A stretch of DNA of 64,000 nucleotides, from positions 16,740,440-16,804,439 of the forward strand of contig CP136061.1 of NCBI GenBank assembly GCA_032622095.1. Direction: 5' to 3'. A model generated the notes under the pieces. It searched no databases, was not told the origin of the DNA, and worked only from the letters and a program-made list of their open reading frames with translations. The DNA is from Siphonodentalium dalli (Eukaryota; Mollusca; Scaphopoda; Gadilida; Siphonodentaliidae). Both the position numbers and the translations under genes were made by a program. Within the stretch, counting starts at the first letter, position 1. Each line of letters starts with the position of its first letter. Shown one piece after another: positions 49,001-58,000 of this stretch.

Positions 49001-52000
49001 ATTATCCATGGTAACATGATTGTGTTTATATTTAGGGTGCTTACTGGTATCCATTCATAAGGTGTCTATGTTTGGACTGCTGACAGGTATCTGTCGGTAA
49101 CATGTTTATTTTTAGACTGCTGACCAGTATCCGTTGGTAACGTGTTTGCATTTGCATTTGTTACTTGCGCCAGTCCATGCTGGACGCAAGTAATGTTTTC
49201 GGTGCGGATATTTGTCTGTTTATTTGTCTGTTTATTTGTCTGTCCTTCCGTGATTATGTTACGTCATACCGGAAGTACATAGAGTAAAGAATGCACATAA
49301 TATGAAATGATTGCATCAATTGTAAATTAAATCCACATATACATGTATACTTAATTTGCATTGTTATCTGGTTTCATTTTGGTAATAAATCGTTCATAAA
49401 TGAACAATATTGAATGATTTCTTTCTGGAAACGGATCAAGACGCGATGACGTCACGATGCATATCAGGACGTCAACAGCTACATGTACATGGGCGCGCAA
49501 AACACCAGACATGATCGCGTCGATGTCCAGACAGCTGAGACTCGTTTTATACGGACGGGCTAAACCATTCCATCTGCCAACAACTTCGTGTTTTAGTATT
49601 ATAAATATATATATACTGCATGGAAAACAAAGGTGGGCAATAGTACTGCCCATTAGAAGCCTATTTTATGTAACTTGGAACTCGGGGAAATGATTTGAGA
49701 TCATGTCTAAAAGATGCGTGCGGAATCGTTTTTTTTTTTTGCAGAGACAGTGAGGTGCGAACATATTTCTGGAAAGTTCAAAACATTTTCGAAAGATCCT
49801 GGTGCATATGAATCTTGTCCGGCCAAACAGTCGATCGCGTGCTTCAATTGAAAAAACAATTGCACTGAACAATGTGAATGTGGAAACATGGATTATTAAA
49901 ATGCCGTATTAATTAACTGGGAAAACAAGCTTTCGTGTTATCAACGCAATAGACTACCCAATGTTATGTTCCCGAAGACTGTACAGATCAGTCGCTAAGG
50001 GCATGTTCACATTGACACACTGTTAATCAAAGATTAGCCAATGGTCGCGTGTCTTTTATTTAATTGCGTCGGTATTTGTAATTTACTTTTATGGTTTTTG
50101 CCACTGAAGTGCAATGGCATACATACTTGATATCATTCTAATCAAATTAGTAATTTAAAGTGATGTGAAACGTAAATTGAACCTCACAATTGAGTTCCCT
50201 GCGTTATTCTGTGGAAAGACTGAATAAAATAACCCCCATACACGAAATGCCCCAACCAGATATCAGTTTGTACTAATTATACGGCCACGTAACTAACTAT
50301 TTACTTTCCCTCAATCGGGACGAATAATTCCACTGTAAACGCCAAATAAATACACTAACGAGTTGTCGTGTGCAGTCGCGGAAACACCCGAACACTTCCG
50401 ACTTGGTCGGGATTGAGTCGGCTTTCGTTCTCAGAAAATAGCTTCCGTGGAGGGAGGCCGTTTGCTGGAATAGCGTAACATCAGCTTAATAAAACGAAAA
50501 ACAAGCGGTATAGTCAATTCGAATGGGAGGGATATAAAAGGAATTATTGCCTGAAATCACCAACGGAAGAACATTGACCGAGTTATGATAGAATTATAAT
50601 CAAAGTGGTCATGATCGAGCAATGAACAACGGTAACAGTTGAAAATGTTACTATTTATAGAAATTTGTAATCGTTGCAGATCGTTGACCGATTTTATGAT
50701 CGAACTACAGCAGGTACAGTCTCGTGCAGAAAGAGTTGTCTTACATGTGTATTTCAAACTGTTTAATTACCTGTGCAATGCTACATGTGTGCCATATTGC
50801 TATTCACTATTCTAGTACAGACCGTATTTGTTTGGGACAGCGATGGTGATATAGATATCCATATGGAATTATGTTTTCTTCAATTTTTGAGTTTATATAG
50901 GCCCAAATAAATATACCATAAGATGGACTCAATCATTGACAGTTAAAATTGGATGGAAGTAAAGAAGTGTTGTGTATTTGCACTAAGTAGCGCAATTGCG
51001 TTATGCTTAAGCGTAAATATTTGTATGCAAATAAATAATAAATGTAAAAAAGACTCCCATGTGATTTGCTCTAAACTCAAATTAACTCAGGCCATAAAAC
51101 ATTACTCAAACATAGGTGAGGACTCCACCCAGATCCCATACTAAGATGGATATTCAGACTGAGGAAACCAGTTGGAGATAGGTACATGTATTTGCTTAAG
51201 CATAATTCATTTCAATTACGCTTAAGTGTAAATGAAATCCACTTAAGCGTAAATGAGTTGCGCTTAACCGTAATTCATATACACTCCCATTGAACTCCAC
51301 ATACTCAAGCTGAAATGGATGCAACCACATTACTAATGCCAGTAAGTTAACATCCATCAGATTATACAAATATACATATAAGGTAAGACAGCCGATGAAA
51401 TTATTGCTCTTAATATAATTCCAATGTATTATGATAACGCATAAGTCAATTATGCTTAAGCGTAAATGATTACATTAAGCGTAACTGATTTATGCTTAAG
51501 CGTAAATTATTTACGCTTAAATGCAATTAGTTAATATAAAATGTGAAAATGAATCATTTGCCCTTAAGCGCAAGTATATGTCTATCAATATATTTGCGCT
51601 TAAGCGCAAAAACCTAACACTCCCTTACTTCCCTCTGATTGTGAATGATAGAGTCCATCTCATAGTATATTATCATGGACCCATAGTAGTAGCCCCATAT
51701 AATACTGAAACATTGAAGAAAAAATATTTCCATATGCATATATCAGCATCTCTGTCCCTGGTGTCCCAAGAATTGGTGCCTCACTCCCAGAGCTCTAGTA
51801 TATTTTATTAAAGGGACATCTCCTACACAGATATATACCATTTCCATGGCCATAAATATGGAATTCGGGGTTACTGGGGACTTGCTTCCCTCATATGGTG
51901 TACTTATTGACTTGAAATTGGGGAAAACCCCAATTTTCATATTATCAGCATACCTGTCCCCAAGAATTTGTGTCTCCATCCCAGAGATCTAGTATATTTT

Positions 52001-55000
52001 GTAAAAGAGATATATCCTGCACATATCTCAGTCTACCATTTCCATGGTCATAAAAGAGATATTGGGGTTACTGGGGGGGGTGCTTCCCTCATATGGTGGG
52101 TCTGTGCCATTTAAAATTAATTCAGGGGGGTGATATCAATGCATATTAATTTTTATTTGCGCAAATGATTTACACTGAAGCGCAAATGATAGATGTTATT
52201 TTGCGAAATATTTGCGCTTGATCGTAAATGAATAATAAATGTGAAATGGGTATCCCATACATGAAATGCCGTATCTATATGCTATAGCGCGTATATCCTA
52301 CAGGTCTGGGTGAACCACCGATCAATCAATAACAGCCCGATCGGGCTAAAGTAGACCGATCAGGCTAAAATAGACCGATCGTTCTTTCACAGCCAGCTTG
52401 AATCTTGGATAAAGGGAGTAGGCCTACTCTAAATTGTTCTTTCAAGTGAAATAGGCCTCCCATACATGAAACGCCTTATCTATATACTATAGCGCGCATA
52501 CCCTACAGGTCTGGGTGAACCACCGATCAATCAATAATAGCCCGATCGGGCTAAAATAGACCGATCGGTCTTTCACAGCCAGCCTGAATCTTGGATCAAG
52601 GGAGTAGGCCTACTCTAAATTGTTCTTTCAAGTGAAATAGGCCTCCCATACATGAAACGCCTTATCTATATACTATAGCGCGCATACCCTACAGGTCTGG
52701 GTGAACCACCGATCAATCAATAATAGCCCGATCGGGCTAAAATAGACCGATCGGGCTAAAATAGACCGATCGGTCTTTCACAGCCAGCCTGAATCTTGGA
52801 TAAAGGGAGTAGGCCTACTATAAATTGTTCTTTCAAGTGAAATAGGCCTCCCATACATAAAACGCCTTATGTATATCCTATAGTGCGCATATCCTACAGG
52901 TCTGGGTGAACCACCGATCAATCAATAATAGCCCGATCGGGCTAAAATATACCGATCGGGCTAAAATAATCCAATCGGTCTTTCACAGCCAGCATGAATC
53001 TTGGATAAAGGGAGTAGGCCTACTCTAAATTGTTCTTTCAAGTTACAACCATTTTTTTGTAAAAAAATTATTCTGATTCATTTTGAAACTAATGAAAGAC
53101 AATTTTGAAACTAATGAAAGACAATGTATAATTTGTTGCTGGTATATTCATCATAAATTTGAACAAATCTTCAAGCAAAAAAAATTTCAATATTCAAGAA
53201 ATCTCTTACAACAGTGTCAGGAAGACCAATCGATCTAGCTCAGCACGATTGGTCTATCATAGTGTGATGTCAAATATTATTGAAATATTGCTTATAATTT
53301 ACATTTACAGAAGTCAATAATTCGCATGCAGATAACTTCACCTTGTATTCGGCCAAATATGTTGACGTTAGATTAGAAGGCAGAATTCCCAGATTTGTTT
53401 ATTATTGGTGAACCTGGATAATTTCGGAGGTGTGCCAATCGTCTTTTGCACACTGTGAATACGTACTCATTCTCTCCTAAATTTGCAAAAATTCCATATA
53501 TATATAAATATATATACAGAGTGTGAAAACTTTGTTAGTTGCCAAATAATTGTCGACATTTTACTTAGAAAACTTGAATGCAAAAACTATAGGCCCCCTA
53601 TTATTATTTTTTTTTTTTTCTCTTTTTGTTGAATCTACTTTCGTTATCGACATGCCGGCCTTTGTTTTGGCTGTTCTCCCAGTCGTGCGTGCCAGCCGAT
53701 CGTCGTTATTTCGGGTGGTTCCGATTTCCTCCGAATATAATTCCATGAGACCCCGCGCGCTGATTCGCTCCGAAAATGTGTTGGTATCTGAGAAGATTTC
53801 TTACTCTGATCGCAGTTTTCAACAATTTAATACAGGGCGAGTACCGCACTAATAATATGCCACATTGGGGTTTTCTTTCTAGTTTGTTATGACCTTTCTT
53901 GTGGTATATCGGGCACAGTTCTGTCTGACATCAAATATATGCCCACCGGGAGTGAAGCTAATGACTTTAACCCAATTTGTATATAATATAGCATCATCGG
54001 CAACCAATCGTCTTCACATCATTTATATGCATGATGTCTATGTTGTTCTATTAAAATGTCATACAAATCGTACTAGTGATGCGGACCGGACCGGACCACC
54101 TTGGGTGGTCCGGTCCACTGCCAAGGCAGTCCAGTCCGGTCCAGTCCAAGCCATTCCAGTCCGGTACGCACGCCTGGACCGGTCCAAAGCGGTCCGGTCC
54201 ACCTATAATAGGCTATATGTTACGAGTTCTCTGTTTTCTCAAAGTGTTCACTCTGTATAGTACAAACTATAAGGTTACTGAGTTCAGTGCATTGCAATGA
54301 GTCCATATATGTTAAAACTTACAATGTTTGCCGATTGTATGCATCATTGTCTGTCTCTGGTGGGATATACTGGGAATTAACGATGCATAATAGTATTTCT
54401 AGTAATGCGAACATGCACTAATTAAATGTATTTGACAGCCATATAGCTAGGGCCAGAATGTGTTATAACCAATCTAACATGGCACTCAACTGATCGTATA
54501 CTATAATGCATGATTCATATCATACTTATTTTAATTAAATTGAAATTTAAACGAAATAACTATACTGATGACAATTATACAAATGTGTACTAATGTGACT
54601 ACTCCATTAATATTGGAGTCTTGGAGATTGTGATGGATGATTGTATAGTCCTGACAATTACAGTTATATACCTAAGTACAACTACTATTGGATTAATGTG
54701 ACTGTGTTGTGTATGTACTATGTAATGTGGTTTGCATGTTTCTTCGATAATTATAACTGTGAATAAAAGGTCGCAGACCACATGTCCCCCGACTCGAGTG
54801 GTAAACTTCATGATTGGATTTGTTTCTTGGCAAAATGTCTTGGACAAAACAACCCGATGAACAAACGCATGCAAACGCGAAAAAATGATATTTTTGTATT
54901 AGCTATATAGATGTTGCAAATCACCAACATGTTAGGAACAATATCCCAGAGTTTCAAATCTCTACATTTAAAACTGTAGGAGGAGTTGATTACACCATGA

Positions 55001-58000
55001 AGGTACCCAATCTCATCCAAAAGGCAAAAATGTTCCAAATTTTCTAAGTCGAAAACCCCCCAAAAATATGGAAAAAATGATATTTTTTATTAGCTATATA
55101 GATGTTGCAAATCACCAACATGTTAGGAACAATATCCCAGAGTTTCAAATCTCTACATTTAAAACTGTAGGAGGAGTTGATTACACCTTGAAGGTACCCA
55201 ATCTCATCCAAAAGGCAAAAATGTTCCAAATTTTCTAAGTCAAAACCCCCCAAAAATATAGAAAAAATGAAATTTTTTATTAGCTATATAGATGTTGCAA
55301 ATCACCGATATGTTAGGAACAATATCCCAGAGTTTCAAATCTCTACATTTAAAACTGTAGGAGGAGTTGATTACACCATGAAGGTACCCAATCTCATCCA
55401 AAAGGCAAAAATGTTCCAAATTTTCTAAGTCGAAAACCCCCCCAAAAATATGGAAACAATTACATTTTTGATTAGCTATATAGATGTTGCAAATCACCAA
55501 CATGTTAGGAACAATATCCCAGAGTTTCAAATCTCTACGTTTAAAACTGTAGGAGGAGTTGATTACACCATGAAGGTACCCAATCTCGGACGCACGGACG
55601 CACGGACGGACACACGGATGGACGGACGAGGGTCATTTCTATAGTCCTCCGACGTGTTCCGTCCAAATTGATTAGTTGATGCCATGTTACACTGTTTGTG
55701 ACAAATAGTTCCATACTCTTTCAGTTGCATGTTTGTCGCATTGATAGGGTGTTACATAGTGTTGGCCAGTGACTTAGCAGGCGGCCGGAAATCGGCGACA
55801 CCAAAGCAGGCGGCCGCCCACACTGGCACTTTCAGTATAAGGAAACTTAGGAAAGTGACATCTACAAAGTACATCTATACATTGTTTTCGTGGCATCAAA
55901 CGTTTAATAGATATTAACCACTTGAATGCGTCCATACATCGTTGCTAATTGATATGACGGCAAATACGCAATAATATTCGCGATAGTTTATAATAACTGA
56001 AGTAAAATAGTGGACCGGACCGGAGAGTACCGGACCGGCGGCAAAAAGCGGACCAAAGCGGTAGAGTCCGCATCACTAAATCGTACGTATTACTAAGACT
56101 ATCATTGGTGTAATAGATCAACTTGAGATAACAGAGATATTCTGTCTGTACACACAACTATTTCAGCGATGGATGAACTGAGATTTGATATCTAGATTTT
56201 TGTTATCAATCTCTCAAACAAGGGGCCAGCACTCGTGGTTCAAACTGTTTTTGGTAAGACACCACAAAACATGCCAGATGTGTGATGGGCGCAATTATAG
56301 GCAGCTCTAGTTTGTATTTATGTTGAGGCTGCTTACCGGTATCCATTCGTTACTTGTTTTGACTTACCGGTATCCGTTGTTAACGTGTTTGTATTTATCA
56401 CAGAGCAGTAGAAATCCAACGGTTCATTTCGGAATCTCTCCTTCCAGTAAAGAATATACCTGTGAATAAGATTGATATATCATATCACACATTTCTTATA
56501 CAGTAAAACCTCTCTAAAATTACCTCCTTTTGTTTGGTTGAGCGAGGCAAAATTAATTAAGTTTGATAAACAACACAATCTATTATATATTTTGAAAGAT
56601 CTGTGTGTGTGTGTATCTATCTATCTGTCTGTCTGTCAGTAATCGATGGACTCAAATACGGCTGAGCCAATTTCGATGAAACTTGGTATGTGGGGGTATT
56701 TTCGGGTCAGGACTAACATAGGCCTATTAATTTGTCCGTGCGAGGTCAACTTTTCACGTGCCGAGGTCAAATCTGTTTTTACGCCGTTTTGCGCTAATAT
56801 ATTTCAGTTCGGTGCTTACAAATCGATTCGAAACGGCGCGAATAATAACATGCCAGTCATAATAATGACACTATGAGAATCTTTCGTGTTTCCTCTTTCC
56901 AACGATATATAATATGTATGTATCCGTTTTAGTTATCTGCCTCAATTATTAAGAAGAAGTGGTACGATCTTCTATCAGGGTAAAAACAATGCGTAACTTC
57001 TATGACGTCGTTAGAGGTCATAAAGTTAGATCACGTTAACTCTTAACCTGCCGATGCATTTGACTGTTTCAGACGTCTTGGCGATATCTCGGGCACCGAT
57101 GGTAATTTATCTTTACGTTGAAACTTGATAATTAATGAGCGTGTGTATATGAGGCGCGTTTATATACTTGAGTGGAAATCAAATCGGGTTAAAAGGTCAA
57201 ATCGGGTAAAACCGGATGGATTTCGACGGGTACTTTTGTTCGGGCAGTGTTTTGGACGGGTCAAATCGTGACCCCACTTGACCTTGGCCTTCAAAATAGA
57301 CAATTCAAGGTCAAACCCCGGACGAAGTCGGGTCACCTTCTAGTAATAAATATTTATATAAAACTAACGACGCAAGCGTATAGATAAACAATATTTTTAA
57401 CTATTAAGATGGATCTTAAAGTTGTTAATTATGTTTTACTGTATAGCACACATATCACTGAGGTTCCAAGGTGTCAGTCCTGAAGATATGGTGCAGGACA
57501 TTAGCAGAATGGGGTGGCCCGAGGGTAAATTTAGTGACGCCACCCCACACTGAGGTCTAGCATCACTGTACTACTAGTAACCCTCGGGGGATCTCATTCT
57601 GCTCAGGCCTCATCTGTAGAGCATATCACTAAGGATTCAAGGCCCTTGATAAACATATTAAATCAAATAGCAACAAGGAAATCAATCTAAATTTTCTAAA
57701 GACTGAATATTTTTTTAGAAGAAGGGCCATAACTCAGTTAAAAATAGTCGGATCAAACCCATATTCGAACTTGATCTGTCTTTTGGGCCGAGAAATTCAT
57801 ATAAAAATTTGGTTCCGATCAGATAGAAAATGTTTGAGTTATCGCACCATGCGTGTCTACAGACAGACAGACGGATGGATGGATGAACGGACGAATGACG
57901 AGTGGTCAATCCAGACATCGACACTATGTTTACCATACTATGGTATGGGTAAACATAAAAACACATGAAAAGTTACAGTTCAAGTAGTGTTCATTCTGCA

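Noticed and set aside
53550..53852. 100-codon plus-strand frame with a hydrophobic N-terminus
   Set aside because: Low-complexity T-tract gives the hydrophobic part; no domain, splice context or second exon recognised.
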